Position numbers and translations under genes: made by a program
Origin: a bacterium
GTDB taxonomy: Bacteria; Bacillota_I; Bacilli_A; Acholeplasmatales; JAEDCM01
Assembly: GCA_024694145.1 (NCBI GenBank)
Contig: JAILKD010000015.1
Location: forward strand, 1-33,684
Direction: 5' to 3'
DNA length: 33,684 nucleotides
The notes under the pieces: model-generated
Databases searched by the model: none
What the model was told of the DNA's origin: nothing
Seen by the model: only the letters and a program-made list of their open reading frames with translations
Shown: one piece after another, positions 1 to 9,091 of the stretch
How positions within the stretch are numbered: the first letter of the stretch is position 1
How the letters are laid out: every line of letters begins with the position of its first letter

Positions 1-208
1 TTAACCGATATTTTAGTTATTGATTCATATAATAATATTCTTCATTAGAATCATTAATAAATTTAATAGATTTTAAAGCAAGCGAATATACTTTATTATT
101 TTCATATCTTTCTTTATAAAGCATATTAATAAGAAGCCCTGCATATTTAAATTTATTAACATTATTTTGAATATTATTATATGAATCAATAACTAAAATA
201 TCGGTTAA
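1..208. repeat. 40-bp inverted repeat at the contig edge (1-40 / 169-208)
   Basis: Bases 1-40 are the exact reverse complement of bases 169-208; the match stops at base 41 and would run on to the left past the window. Both arms lie inside recO, so the left arm is a fold-back copy of recO coding sequence in antisense. This is the usual look of a chimeric or mis-assembled contig end rather than a biological repeat, but a genuine inverted duplication cannot be excluded from one sequence. Confidence 0.95.
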
Positions 209-406
209 TATAGGCATTTTACCATCTGTTACAAAGCATTTAACATAATTATAACTTAATATATAACCTTTAAGTTTAGATGTTTGTTTTTTAATGCCTC
301 TACACATAATAGATTCTATTTTATCATCAGTTAGCAAATGCATTATTTGACTTGATTCTTTATAATCAATTACTCTAATTATTAAGCCAATTATTTCTTT
401 AGTCAT
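17..406 (-). CDS. recO: DNA repair protein RecO, N-terminal part, truncated at contig edge
   Basis: RecO binds single-stranded DNA and loads RecA with RecR in RecFOR recombinational repair. The N-terminal OB-fold signature is visible, with a glycine then a DYKESSQIMHLLTDD-type stretch. The family is about 240-250 residues, but this frame stops after about 130. Its last six residues (YYYMNQ) come from the inverted-repeat arm at 1-40, so true recO sequence ends at base 41 and the TAA at 17-19 is probably artefactual. I chose the ATG at 404-406 (MTKEIIG), which fits the family start and overlaps the era stop by 8 nt; the track start at 418 is four codons longer. It is the last gene of the phoH-ybeY-cdd-era-recO string. 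Confidence 0.85.
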   Translation of the reverse strand: MTKEIIGLIIRVIDYKESSQIMHLLTDDKIESIMCRGIKKQTSKLKGYILSYNYVKCFVTDGKMPILTDILVIDSYNNIQNNVNKFKYAGLLINMLYKERYENNKVYSLALKSIKFINDSNEEYYYMNQ

Positions 407-1271
407 GATAGTTGCCATAGCTTTTTACATCAAGAGCTTTATTACGCCAGTTTTCTTTAACCTTTACCCAAAGCTCTAGATTAATATTTTTTCCAAGTAA
501 TTTATTAATATCAAGTCTAGCTCTTTTACCTATTTCTTTTATCATAGAACCATTATGACCAATAATTATTCTCTTTTGGCTCTCACGTTCAACTATAATT
601 GTTGCGCTTATTGTATTGTTTTCCAAATACAATACATCAACGACTGCAACACTGTGTGGTACTTCTTCATTTGTTAAAAACAATACTTTTTCTCTAATTA
701 GTTCTGAAACAACAAATTTTTCACTTACATCTGTTATTTGATCAGAAGGATAATACAAAGGTCCTTCTGGTAAATATTCATAAACTTTATTTAAAAGTGT
801 ATCAATATTGTCTTTATTTTTAACACTTAAAGGAAATATTTCTTTAAAATTCATTAATTTATTAACTTCTTCTAATCGTTTAATTAGTTCTAACTTTGAC
901 ACTAAATCAATCTTATTTAAAACTAAGAATACTGGAATAGAATAATTTTTAAGTTTATCTATTATTTTCTTTTCATATTCAGTTATAGGCATGCTTATAT
1001 CCATCATTAGAATACATATATCAACGCCCTTAAGTGATTTATAAGTTTCATCAACCATTTTTTCATTAAGTTTGCTTTTAGCATTGTGTAATCCTGGTGT
1101 ATCAATGAAAACTGCTTGCATTAAATCGTTTGTGTATATACCTAATATGTTGTTTCTAGTTGTTTGTGGTTTTGGGCTCATTATAGCGATTTTTTCACCA
1201 ATAATTTCGTTTAGCAAGCTAGATTTTCCAACATTAGGCTTTCCTATTAATGTAATAAATCCACTTTTCAT
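399..1271 (-). CDS. era: GTPase Era
   Basis: Era is an essential Ras-like GTPase that binds the 3' end of 16S rRNA and assists 30S subunit maturation. At 290 residues it is of normal length. G1 (GKPNVGKS) is at residues 10-17, then the TTR switch, G3 (DTPGLH) near 57-62 and G4 (NKID) near 120. The C-terminal quarter has the KH RNA-binding domain with a GHNGSMIKEIGKRAR stretch. The start ATG at 1269-1271 has a GGAGGTG ribosome site 1-2 codons into the 1-nt gap after cdd. It sits between cdd and recO as in Bacillus. Confidence 0.97.
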   Translation of the reverse strand: MKSGFITLIGKPNVGKSSLLNEIIGEKIAIMSPKPQTTRNNILGIYTNDLMQAVFIDTPGLHNAKSKLNEKMVDETYKSLKGVDICILMMDISMPITEYEKKIIDKLKNYSIPVFLVLNKIDLVSKLELIKRLEEVNKLMNFKEIFPLSVKNKDNIDTLLNKVYEYLPEGPLYYPSDQITDVSEKFVVSELIREKVLFLTNEEVPHSVAVVDVLYLENNTISATIIVERESQKRIIIGHNGSMIKEIGKRARLDINKLLGKNINLELWVKVKENWRNKALDVKSYGNYHD

Positions 1272-1272
1272 A

Positions 1273-1647
1273 TTACACCTCCATTTTAAAATAATCTGGA
1301 AGTAAATCTTTAACTAAATATTCTTTTGTATTTGTTTGTTCATCAGTTAATATAATTACTGTATTAGGATTTAATAATTCAGCCATTACTTGACGGCATG
1401 CCCCACATGGAGTAGATAAATTTTTAGATGCAATGCACATACTTATAATGTCATTTTTCCTATATCCTTTTGAATAAACATTAAATAAGCATACACGTTC
1501 AGCACACATAGATAATCCATAACTTGCATTTTCTATATTTGTACCTACTACAATAGTACCATCTTTTAATAGTGCAGCTGCACCTACTTTAAATTTAGAA
1601 TAAGGACTATAAGAATTATGCATAGCTTCAATTGCACTTCTTATCAT
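1273..1647 (-). CDS. cdd: Cytidine deaminase
   Basis: Homotetrameric zinc enzyme that deaminates cytidine and deoxycytidine to uridine and deoxyuridine in pyrimidine salvage. At 124 residues it matches the short bacterial form. The zinc ligands and catalytic glutamate are present: CAE at 48-50 and PCGAC at 80-84 (Cys48, Cys81, Cys84, Glu50). Its AGGAGG ribosome site lies inside the last codons of ybeY, and only one base separates the two genes, so they are translationally packed. The position before era is conserved in Bacillota. Confidence 0.96.
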   Translation of the reverse strand: MIRSAIEAMHNSYSPYSKFKVGAAALLKDGTIVVGTNIENASYGLSMCAERVCLFNVYSKGYRKNDIISMCIASKNLSTPCGACRQVMAELLNPNTVIILTDEQTNTKEYLVKDLLPDYFKMEV

Positions 1648-1648
1648 A

Positions 1649-2080
1649 TTAATCCCTCCTTAAATTAGCATTATTAAGTATTTCATCTTGTTTTTTAAAC
1701 ATTATTTCTTCATCTTCTTTATTCATATGATCATACCCATGTAGGTGAAGATATCCATGAACAGATAAAAAACCTAATTCACGGTTAAGTGAATGACCAT
1801 ATTCAATAGCTTGGCGCTTTGCTTGATCAATATCAATAAATATATCACCAATTTCTTCTGTCTTAATTAGAAAATCTTTTTCATCATTAAGCGCAAAGCT
1901 TATAACATCAGTTACTCTATCAATATTTCTATAATTTTTGTTTATATCTTGTATTTCCTTATCATTTACAAAAATTATATTCATTATATCCTTAGATTTA
2001 TCAAATTTGAAAATATCTCTAATTAATTTCTTATATTCAATTATGTTTTCTTTAGTTTTATTAACAAAATTAATCTTCAT
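1649..2080 (-). CDS. ybeY: Endoribonuclease / rRNA maturation factor YbeY
   Basis: YbeY is a zinc metalloprotein of the UPF0054 family involved in 16S rRNA 3'-end maturation and 70S quality control. The family signature HGYLHLHGYDH is present near residue 115, giving the three zinc-binding histidines. I use the ATG at 2078-2080 (MKINFVNK), which has a GGTGA ribosome site. The track start at 2095 overlaps the end of phoH and adds five unlikely residues. Length 143 residues is normal. The neighbours are phoH and cdd, the classic arrangement. Confidence 0.95.
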   Translation of the reverse strand: MKINFVNKTKENIIEYKKLIRDIFKFDKSKDIMNIIFVNDKEIQDINKNYRNIDRVTDVISFALNDEKDFLIKTEEIGDIFIDIDQAKRQAIEYGHSLNRELGFLSVHGYLHLHGYDHMNKEDEEIMFKKQDEILNNANLRRD

Positions 2081-2081
2081 A

Positions 2082-3023
2082 TTATTCACCATCATATCTT
2101 TTTAGTATTTCATTTACTAAAGGATGTCTAATAACATCAACACCCATAAATTCAATAAAACTAATGCCTTTAATATTTCTTAAAATTCTAATAGCATTTT
2201 TTAAACCAGAATTTATTTCACTTGGTAAATCTATTTGTGTAATATCTCCAGTTATAACCATTTTTGAATTATATCCCAAACGTGATAAAATCATTTTCAT
2301 CTGCATTTTTGTTGTATTTTGTGCTTCATCTAAAATAATAAATGCATTATCTAGCGTTCTACCTCTCATATATGCAAGTGGCGCTATTTCAATTGTTTGT
2401 TTATCAATTAGTTCAGTTACTACTTCACGGCCCATACATTCATATAACCCATCATATAAAGGTCTAAGATATGGATCAATTTTTTCTTTTAAATCTCCGG
2501 GTAAGAATCCTAGTGATTCACCAGCTTCAACTGCAGGTCTTGTTAAAATAATTCTTTTTATTTTTCCTTCTTTAAGCATCTTTACAGCAAATACTATTGC
2601 TAAAAATGTTTTACCACTTCCTGCTTTACCGATTGAAAAAATAATATCATTATCATTTATTATTTCTAAATATTTAACTTGATTAATTGTTTTAGGATAA
2701 ATTGGTTTGCCATAAAAATTATTAATGATTGGCTTTCTATTTAAATATAGTTTCTTTAACGATTCTAAATCATCTTTCATTTTTAAAATATACGTAATGT
2801 CTTGAGCTGAAATATTAACGTGCTTAGATATATCAATTAAAAACGTAAATATTCTTTCTAATTCTTCCTTTTGTTCATTACTAATATCTTTAACAATAAT
2901 ATCAGTGCCAGAAATAGTTATATTTGTATTATAAAAGCTAGAAATTATCTTTAATTTTGACTCATTACCACCAGCAATATTTAATACATCTTCATTACTA
3001 TATAGTTTTGTATCTAGAATCAC
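2082..3023 (-). CDS. phoH: PhoH-like ATPase (PhoL)
   Basis: Cytosolic P-loop ATPase of the PhoH/PhoL family, functionally linked to YbeY and RNA metabolism; its exact role is not settled. Walker A (GKAGSGKT) is at about residues 130-138 and Walker B (IILDEAQN) lies about 100 residues later. An N-terminal KH-like region precedes the ATPase domain. I choose the GTG start at 3021-3023, because GAGGTGG lies 4-5 nt upstream; the track start at 3053 is a TTG with no ribosome site. With GTG the protein is 313 residues, normal for the family. It is the first gene of the phoH-ybeY-cdd-era-recO operon. Confidence 0.94.
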   Translation of the reverse strand: MILDTKLYSNEDVLNIAGGNESKLKIISSFYNTNITISGTDIIVKDISNEQKEELERIFTFLIDISKHVNISAQDITYILKMKDDLESLKKLYLNRKPIINNFYGKPIYPKTINQVKYLEIINDNDIIFSIGKAGSGKTFLAIVFAVKMLKEGKIKRIILTRPAVEAGESLGFLPGDLKEKIDPYLRPLYDGLYECMGREVVTELIDKQTIEIAPLAYMRGRTLDNAFIILDEAQNTTKMQMKMILSRLGYNSKMVITGDITQIDLPSEINSGLKNAIRILRNIKGISFIEFMGVDVIRHPLVNEILKRYDGE

Positions 3024-3041
3024 TAAAACCACCTCAAAATA

Positions 3042-3050
3042 ATTATAACA
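3042..3050 (-). promoter_or_regulatory. Candidate extended -10 promoter for phoH operon
   Basis: The minus strand reads TGTTATAAT, an extended -10, just upstream of the phoH ribosome site and after the rpsU terminator. No good -35 is seen. The implied leader is only about 12 nt, so this is tentative; read-through from rpsU is the alternative. Confidence 0.4.
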
Positions 3051-3053
3051 CAA

Positions 3054-3086
3054 AATAAAAAAATGATTAAGATATACTTAATCATT
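3054..3086 (-). terminator. Rho-independent terminator after rpsU
   Basis: Ten-base-pair stem AATGATTAAG / CTTAATCATT (3062-3071 / 3077-3086) with a 5-nt loop, followed on the minus strand by a run of T. It lies directly downstream of rpsU and separates it from phoH. Confidence 0.85.
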
Positions 3087-3117
3087 AATTATCTAGTTTT
3101 ATTAATTATTGGAAGGA

Positions 3118-3291
3118 CTAGTACTTCTTAGCTCTATTTGCTTGACGTTTAAGCTTTCTTGTTACGCTTGGTTTTTGATAATATTCGCGTTTTCTAGCTT
3201 CTTGAAGAGTTCCACTTCTAACGACATCTCTTTTGAAACGTCTTAAAGCGTCATCAATTTTTTCGTTTTCACGAACAACTGTTTTAGGCAT
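3118..3291 (-). CDS. rpsU: 30S ribosomal protein S21
   Basis: Small basic ribosomal protein (57 residues) of the 30S platform near the 3' end of 16S rRNA. The S21 pattern is clear: [10 protein letters not shown] at the start, then [11 protein letters not shown], and a Lys/Arg-rich tail with REYYQKPS and [12 protein letters not shown]. The correct start is the ATG at 3289-3291 (MPKTVV), preceded by GGAAGGAGGGCAG. The track start is an upstream TTG that would put the ribosome site inside the gene. The gene has its own consensus-like promoter and a terminator, so it forms a separate unit between mtaB and phoH. Confidence 0.97.
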   Translation of the reverse strand: MPKTVVRENEKIDDALRRFKRDVVRSGTLQEARKREYYQKPSVTRKLKRQANRAKKY

Positions 3292-3326
3292 TTTCTGCCC
3301 TCCTTCCAAAATCTAATTCCTTAATT

Positions 3327-3355
3327 ATTATACACAAGTTTTTTTGCATTGTAAA
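3327..3355 (-). promoter_or_regulatory. rpsU promoter (SigA type)
   Basis: On the minus strand: -35 TTTACA (3350-3355), 17-nt spacer, -10 TATAAT (3327-3332). It fits in the 71-bp gap between mtaB and rpsU. Confidence 0.8.
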
Positions 3356-3362
3356 GACATTT

Positions 3363-4643
3363 TTAAATTATTTTTCCATCACAAATAGGAAAATCAGCTT
3401 TTTTTATCAAAATTGAATACATATTACCTATATATTCCTTTTTTCCTTCTACTCTTACCCTTAAATAATTATTCGTATGTCCATATAAATATCCATCAAT
3501 ATATTCTTCAGGAATAAAGTCTAAAGTCTTATCCAAGAATAAATTTGCATATTCTTTAGCAAGCACTAGATTTAGTTCATTTAATTTATTAAATCTAGAT
3601 TTCATAATTATTCCATTTATCTCATTATATTTATCACATTTTGTTCCACTTCTTTTAGAAAATGGAAATATATGCATAAAAGAAAATCTTATTTTAGCGA
3701 CATTTTTTAATGTTTCACTAAAATCTTCATCACTTTCGATAGGATACCCAATAATTATATCTGTTGTAATTGAAATATCAGGTATTATACTTCTAATATA
3801 ATTGATTTTATCAATATATTCTTCTATAGTATAATGTCTATTCATGTCACGTAAAACATGATTTGAACACGATTGAACAGGTAAATGCAAATGATGACAC
3901 ATTACTTTATTATTTTTAATTAACATAAGTAATTCATCATCTATTTGATTTATTTCTATACTAGATATTCTTAAGCGTTCTAATCCTTTAACTTCATCTA
4001 ATATATTTTTTACTAATTTTGAAAACGGATAATTTATATCTGTCCCGTATCCTCCAGTATGAATTCCAGCAAGAACTATTTCTTTATATCCTTTATTAAC
4101 TATTATTTTTGATTCATTAATTACATCAAGTGGATCTTTACTACGCATTCTTCCTCTAGCATAAGGGATTATACAATAACTACAAAAATTATTGCATCCA
4201 TCTTGAATTTTTAAAAATGCTCTAGTATGTTCAAATTCAGTTGCTTCAAGCTTTTCATATTCTTTTATATCTTTCGATTTAGTAATAAGTATTTCCTTAT
4301 GTTTTTCTTTTAATACTTTTTCAACTAATTCTTTTAATTTGCTTCTATTAGATGTACCAAGTATTACATCAGCACCAATTTCAGCACATTTTTCACTATT
4401 AAGTTGTGAAAAGCATCCCATAACAGCAACTATTGCATTTGGATTTTTCCTTTTGCAGCTTCTAATAGCTTTTCTACTTTTAACATCACTTTGATTAGTA
4501 ACACTGCAGGTATTTATAACATAGATATCAGATTCATCGTTAAAATCAACAATATCATATCCATCATTTTTAAACATAAATTCTATAGCCATAAGCTCAT
4601 AGCTATTAACTTTACACCCTAAATTATAAAAAGCTACTTTCAT
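3363..4643 (-). CDS. mtaB: tRNA t6A37 methylthiotransferase MtaB
   Basis: Radical-SAM methylthiotransferase that converts t6A at position 37 of tRNA to ms2t6A. The N-terminal UPF0004 domain has its three cluster cysteines (NLGCKVN, INTCSVTN, VMGCFSQ). The radical-SAM motif CNNFCSYC lies near residue 150 and a TRAM-like RNA-binding domain ends the protein. Starting with GCKVN and being 426 residues long favours MtaB over MiaB or RimO. Its ATG overlaps the TGA stop of rsmE (ATGA), which implies translational coupling. rsmE-mtaB is the usual yqeU-yqeV pair. Confidence 0.95.
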   Translation of the reverse strand: MKVAFYNLGCKVNSYELMAIEFMFKNDGYDIVDFNDESDIYVINTCSVTNQSDVKSRKAIRSCKRKNPNAIVAVMGCFSQLNSEKCAEIGADVILGTSNRSKLKELVEKVLKEKHKEILITKSKDIKEYEKLEATEFEHTRAFLKIQDGCNNFCSYCIIPYARGRMRSKDPLDVINESKIIVNKGYKEIVLAGIHTGGYGTDINYPFSKLVKNILDEVKGLERLRISSIEINQIDDELLMLIKNNKVMCHHLHLPVQSCSNHVLRDMNRHYTIEEYIDKINYIRSIIPDISITTDIIIGYPIESDEDFSETLKNVAKIRFSFMHIFPFSKRSGTKCDKYNEINGIIMKSRFNKLNELNLVLAKEYANLFLDKTLDFIPEEYIDGYLYGHTNNYLRVRVEGKKEYIGNMYSILIKKADFPICDGKII

Positions 4644-5365
4644 TCTTTTATTGCTCCTATTGCTGATAATGTATATAGCCCAGCAGTTTCAGTTCTTAAT
4701 ATTCTTTTACCAAGCGAAGTAGGAATAAATCCTTTACTTATAAGATATTTTGCTTCTTCTTCACTCCATCCACCTTCTGGTCCTATAGCAATAATTACAT
4801 TATCATTTTCTTTAATACTATTAATTAATTCTAGTAATGTTTTATCACTATTTGTTGATAATTTTTCATATGCAAATATTAAAACATTATACTTAGAAAA
4901 ATCAATATCTTTAAGTTTTACTATATCATTAATTTTAGGGATGTAGTTACGTCTAGATTGCTTAGCTGCTTCTTTAGCTATTAGATTAAGTCTAGTAATT
5001 TTATTTTGCTTTTTAGATTCATCTATCTTAACAATTGTTCTTTCTGTGATAGTTGGAATAATTTCATATACACCAAGTTCTGTAGAATGCTTTATAATTT
5101 CTTCTAGTTTATCACCTTTAGGATAACTTTGAAGTAGAGTCACTTTAAAATTAAATTCAGTATCGTAATAAAACTGATCAATTATTTTAAAATTAATTGT
5201 ATCCTTATTAATATTAGTTATTTCAACTTTATAAGTAATATCATTAGAGAATAATTCTACTTCTTCACCTATTTTACACCTATTAACTACAGCAAGATGA
5301 TGATAGTTATCTCCATCAATTATTAAGTTTTTAATGTTAGATTCATCTACAAAGTATCTTGGCAT
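4640..5365 (-). CDS. rsmE: 16S rRNA m3U1498 methyltransferase RsmE
   Basis: SPOUT-class methyltransferase that methylates N3 of U1498 in 16S rRNA of the assembled 30S subunit. An N-terminal PUA-like domain is followed by the knotted SPOUT domain, marked by IGPEGGWSEEEA and LGKRILRTETA near the C-terminus. 241 residues is typical. The gene ends with TGA overlapping the mtaB ATG and begins 19 nt inside the end of trmK with the ribosome site GAGGAAATATT. The TGA here is one of the proofs that TGA is a stop in this genome. Confidence 0.95.
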   Translation of the reverse strand: MPRYFVDESNIKNLIIDGDNYHHLAVVNRCKIGEEVELFSNDITYKVEITNINKDTINFKIIDQFYYDTEFNFKVTLLQSYPKGDKLEEIIKHSTELGVYEIIPTITERTIVKIDESKKQNKITRLNLIAKEAAKQSRRNYIPKINDIVKLKDIDFSKYNVLIFAYEKLSTNSDKTLLELINSIKENDNVIIAIGPEGGWSEEEAKYLISKGFIPTSLGKRILRTETAGLYTLSAIGAIKE

Positions 5366-6000
5366 AATATTTCCTCAATCATTTTTATTTCTTTTTCAAC
5401 ATTTTCTTTTTTTATTAAATCAGTAATACCATTTACAATATTCTTTAGTGTTTTTAAATCTTTTTCTAATTTATTTATGAATTCTTTAGATCTAGTTTTT
5501 AATAATACTGGTCCAAAATACAATTCATATTCATTATAATTAGAATCACCTTTTTCTAAAACTATTATTTCATAATAATGATTTTTATCATAAATTACTT
5601 CTTCAAAAACAATATTAAATTTATGATTAATATATGTTCTAAGCATTTCATAATCAGTATTAGGACATAATATTAGTCTTTTAAGGTTTTTGGCATTATC
5701 TAGCGTTTTTTCTAATATTTGAATAATTAATTCAGAGCCCATTCCAGCAATTACAATACAATCTGCATTGGTCTTTGGAATTCCATCATAAATAATAGTT
5801 TTAATATCTAAATTATATTTTTTAAAATTCTCTTTTGCCTTAATAAGGGGTTTAAAGTTTATATCTGATGCAATAGCATCTTTAACATAATTATTATTAA
5901 TTGCATAAATAGGAAGTAACCCATGGTCACTTCCTACATCAAGTAATAAATTATATCCTTTAGTATATTTTGAAATACTTATAAGTCTACTAGATATCAT
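5347..6000 (-). CDS. trmK: tRNA m1A22 methyltransferase TrmK
   Basis: SAM-dependent Rossmann-fold methyltransferase that makes m1A at position 22 of tRNAs in Gram-positive bacteria. The SAM-binding motif [11 protein letters not shown] is at about residues 19-30 and IAGMG follows near 85. A helical, Lys/Glu-rich C-terminal region follows, as in the family (217 residues). The ATG overlaps the TGA of rpoD (ATGA). trmK just after rpoD is standard for Bacilli. Confidence 0.93.
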   Translation of the reverse strand: MISSRLISISKYTKGYNLLLDVGSDHGLLPIYAINNNYVKDAIASDINFKPLIKAKENFKKYNLDIKTIIYDGIPKTNADCIVIAGMGSELIIQILEKTLDNAKNLKRLILCPNTDYEMLRTYINHKFNIVFEEVIYDKNHYYEIIVLEKGDSNYNEYELYFGPVLLKTRSKEFINKLEKDLKTLKNIVNGITDLIKKENVEKEIKMIEEILCQDTL

Positions 6001-7205
6001 TGTTTATTAATAAAACCTTCTAGCTTCTTTCTCTTATTAGACAATTTATATAGAGCTTTCTTTTCAATTTGTCTTACACGTTCTCTTGTTACTTGGAATC
6101 TATCTCCAACTTCTTCAAGTGTATATTGTTTACCATCATCTAGGCCAAAACGAAGTCTCAAAACCATTTCTTCTCTTGGACTTAATGATTTTAATAAGGC
6201 TGCTATTTCTTTTTTAAGCATTTCATTAGCAGTATATTCATATGGACTAATACCATTTGGATCAGATACGAAATCAGCAAGTGATGAATCATCTTCTTCT
6301 CCAACTGGTTTTTCTAATGAGATTGGTTCTTGAGCTATTTTTTGAATCATTTGAATCTTTTCAGGACTCATCTTCATTCTTTCAGCTAATTCTTCAACAT
6401 TTGGTTCTCTTGATAATTCTTGAACTAATTTTCTTTGTTCCCTAAGTAATTTATTAATTGTTTCAACCATATGAACAGGAATACGTATTGTTCTTGCTTG
6501 GTCAGCAACAGCTCTAGTTATTGCTTGCCTTACCCACCATGTTGCGTATGTAGAGAATTTGTATCCTTTATCTGGTTCAAACTTATCAACAGCTTTCATT
6601 AAACCCATATTTCCTTCTTGAATTAAATCTAAGAAAGGTAAGTTTCTTCCTGTATATCTTTTAGCAATAGAAACAACAAGTCTAAGGTTAGAATCAACTA
6701 GTTTATTTTTAGCATAGTTAGCATCATCTGCAAGCTTTCTATATTTTTCTTCTTCTTTATCAGTTAAATCAATTAAACCATTTTCAAAGTCATTAATCTT
6801 TTCAATAGCTTCTCTACCCTTAACAACAGTGTTAGCTAATTCAGTTTCTGTTTCTATATCAAGTAGAGGAATATTTCCTATATCCTTTAAATACATTCTA
6901 ACAGGGTCATCTGTTCTAACACTATTAACAATTGAATCTAATTCAATAAGTTGTACTTCTTCAATTTCAATGTTTCCAGGGAAGTCTTCTTCTTCCTCTT
7001 CTTCACCTTCTAGTTCCCCATCTAGTGAGATTTCTTCCATTTCATCATCAGAATAGATACTTACATTTGCATCATCAAAAAATTCTTTTACATCATCAAA
7101 ATCATTTGGATTATCTAAAAGTTTTAATACTTCTGATTCTGATGTGAATCCTTTTTCTTTTGAATCTTCAAGTAAACGAGTTAATTTTTCATTTAATTTT
7201 TCCAT
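5997..7205 (-). CDS. rpoD: RNA polymerase primary sigma factor RpoD/SigA
   Basis: Housekeeping sigma factor that recognises the TTGACA/TATAAT promoters seen across the window. An acidic N-terminal region ([12 protein letters not shown]) is followed by region 1.2. Region 2 ([19 protein letters not shown], then [13 protein letters not shown]) and the region 4.2 helix-turn-helix ([20 protein letters not shown]) follow in order. I start at the ATG at 7203-7205 (MEKLNEKL), since GGAGGAG lies just upstream; the track ATG lies ahead of that site. 402 residues is usual for a Gram-positive SigA. Its TGA stop overlaps the trmK ATG. Confidence 0.97.
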   Translation of the reverse strand: MEKLNEKLTRLLEDSKEKGFTSESEVLKLLDNPNDFDDVKEFFDDANVSIYSDDEMEEISLDGELEGEEEEEEDFPGNIEIEEVQLIELDSIVNSVRTDDPVRMYLKDIGNIPLLDIETETELANTVVKGREAIEKINDFENGLIDLTDKEEEKYRKLADDANYAKNKLVDSNLRLVVSIAKRYTGRNLPFLDLIQEGNMGLMKAVDKFEPDKGYKFSTYATWWVRQAITRAVADQARTIRIPVHMVETINKLLREQRKLVQELSREPNVEELAERMKMSPEKIQMIQKIAQEPISLEKPVGEEDDSSLADFVSDPNGISPYEYTANEMLKKEIAALLKSLSPREEMVLRLRFGLDDGKQYTLEEVGDRFQVTRERVRQIEKKALYKLSNKRKKLEGFINKQ

Positions 7206-7223
7206 TCTTTTCTCCTCCATTAA

Positions 7224-9074
7224 TTATCCCTTTGAAATAGCTGTTAATTCTAATTTTAATTTAATTATTTCCTGTGAATATTGAGTTTGATCATTAGGGT
7301 TATTCTTAATTAAATCTTTATATTCTTTAATCGCAGAATTAATTATTAAAGAAATTAATTTCTTATAACAATCACTAATTTCTTTTTGTTTTTTTCTTTC
7401 ATCTGTAACAATCGTATTTTTAATTCTATCATTATAGAAATCTTTTAGGTTTGCTGCAAGCGGATCTAAAAACTTCTCTATGATCATAATTTCATTACTC
7501 TTAAAATATACTTGAATCTTACTAATAAATTCTAAATACAAGTCAAAATATTTATCATTTGGGTTAAGATTATAATATTTATATATTAAAGTAATTATTT
7601 GAGTAGGACTAGAATTTGGAATGTATTTAGTTTGTAAGCTTGCTATTTGATCTAATTCACTAGCTATTCTAATTTGGTCATTTCTACTAAACATCATATA
7701 ACGTATTAGTATTTCATATGCCTTTAAAGCTCCATTAGATACAATAGTGCTATCAGTTTTAATTATAGATTTCTTTTCTTCTTTTACAGACTTTCCTTTT
7801 AAATAATTTTCAAAATCGTTATTTATTGTTTTTTTTTCGACTTCTAAATCAAGAGAAAGCTTATCCAAAAATTTTTCTGTAATGATTTGATTTTTTGCTT
7901 TGAAAATCATATCAAATACACTTAATTCAAATCCTTCAATGGCAAGAACATTCGTTTTATCAGTTAGATTAGTTTTATAGTATTCATACATAAATGTATA
8001 TGAATCAACCAATTCTTTTTCAAATATATCTCTAAATTGTTCAGCACCATATTTTTTAATATATTCATCTGGGTCTAGATTATCCTTAAGTAAAACTGCA
8101 TATGCATTTATTCCACTTTTTTGAAGTTGATTAAGTGCTTTTATAGTTGCCATTTTACCAGCATTATCGCCATCTAGACACATGATTATATCACAATTAT
8201 ATTTCTTTAATTTTTCTATATGAGCACTAGTTATAGCTGTACCCATCAAACAAACGCATTCTTTTAATCCTGCTTTATATGCTGTAATAACATCCATAAA
8301 ACCTTCCATTATAATAATACGTTTATTCTTTCTAATAGAATCTAAGGCATTAAATAAGTTATAGATAACTTCACCTTTTTTAAATATTTCATTTTCAAAA
8401 CTATTAAAGTATTTAGCTTCATTTGCTTCATAATATATTCTTCCACTAAAACCAATTACATTGTTTTCTTCATCAGTTATAGGAAACATTATTCTATTAA
8501 TAAATGTATCATGAATATAATCTCCACCGATAGCCATTCCTGATTTAAATATATCACTATCAGTATAGCCTTGACCTACTAGTGTTTTATATAATAAGTC
8601 TTTATTACTTGGAGCTAAACCTATTCTAAAAGTTTTAATTAAATCTAAATCTATTTCTCTATTTTTTAAATATTCCAAGGCAGTTTTACCTGGAAGCGAA
8701 TCAGTTAAATAATAACTATAAAATCCTGCAGCATAATTAGTAATTTGGTATAAACCTTTTTTACTAACATATTTTTTATCTTCTTTAACATCATATTTTA
8801 TTTGATATCTATCAGCTAAGCGTTTAATAGCTTCTTTAGTAGAAATTTTAGCAAGCTTTTCTAAAATTGTAATTGCATTACCACCAGTTCCACAAACCAT
8901 ACATTTAGCAACCTTTTTACTAGGCGAAACGAAAAATGATGGATTAGTATCGCTATGGAAAGGACATAAGCCTTTATAACTTGAACCAGCTTTTTCTAGT
9001 TTAATATAATCACTAACAATACTAACAATGTCAGCTTTTTCTAATATTTCATCAACTATGTTATTAGTGCTCAT
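7224..9074 (-). CDS. dnaG: DNA primase DnaG
   Basis: Replicative primase that makes the RNA primers used by the DnaB-DnaG primosome. The CHC2 zinc ribbon is visible (Cys37, His40, Cys58, Cys61 in CPFH...CMVC). The TOPRIM catalytic core follows, with IIIMEGFMDV near residue 255 and CLDGDNAGK near 307. The C-terminal helicase-interaction region is divergent and Lys/Ile-rich. 616 residues is typical. The ATG has a GGGGG-rich ribosome site. It lies between glyS and rpoD, the macromolecular-synthesis arrangement of Gram-positives. Confidence 0.96.
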   Translation of the reverse strand: MSTNNIVDEILEKADIVSIVSDYIKLEKAGSSYKGLCPFHSDTNPSFFVSPSKKVAKCMVCGTGGNAITILEKLAKISTKEAIKRLADRYQIKYDVKEDKKYVSKKGLYQITNYAAGFYSYYLTDSLPGKTALEYLKNREIDLDLIKTFRIGLAPSNKDLLYKTLVGQGYTDSDIFKSGMAIGGDYIHDTFINRIMFPITDEENNVIGFSGRIYYEANEAKYFNSFENEIFKKGEVIYNLFNALDSIRKNKRIIIMEGFMDVITAYKAGLKECVCLMGTAITSAHIEKLKKYNCDIIMCLDGDNAGKMATIKALNQLQKSGINAYAVLLKDNLDPDEYIKKYGAEQFRDIFEKELVDSYTFMYEYYKTNLTDKTNVLAIEGFELSVFDMIFKAKNQIITEKFLDKLSLDLEVEKKTINNDFENYLKGKSVKEEKKSIIKTDSTIVSNGALKAYEILIRYMMFSRNDQIRIASELDQIASLQTKYIPNSSPTQIITLIYKYYNLNPNDKYFDLYLEFISKIQVYFKSNEIMIIEKFLDPLAANLKDFYNDRIKNTIVTDERKKQKEISDCYKKLISLIINSAIKEYKDLIKNNPNDQTQYSQEIIKLKLELTAISKG

Positions 9075-9091
9075 ATTAAACCCCCTTTATT

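Noticed and set aside
6829-7056. Ser-rich plus-strand ORF opposite rpoD
   Set aside because: The poly-Ser is the antisense of the acidic Glu run of SigA region 1.
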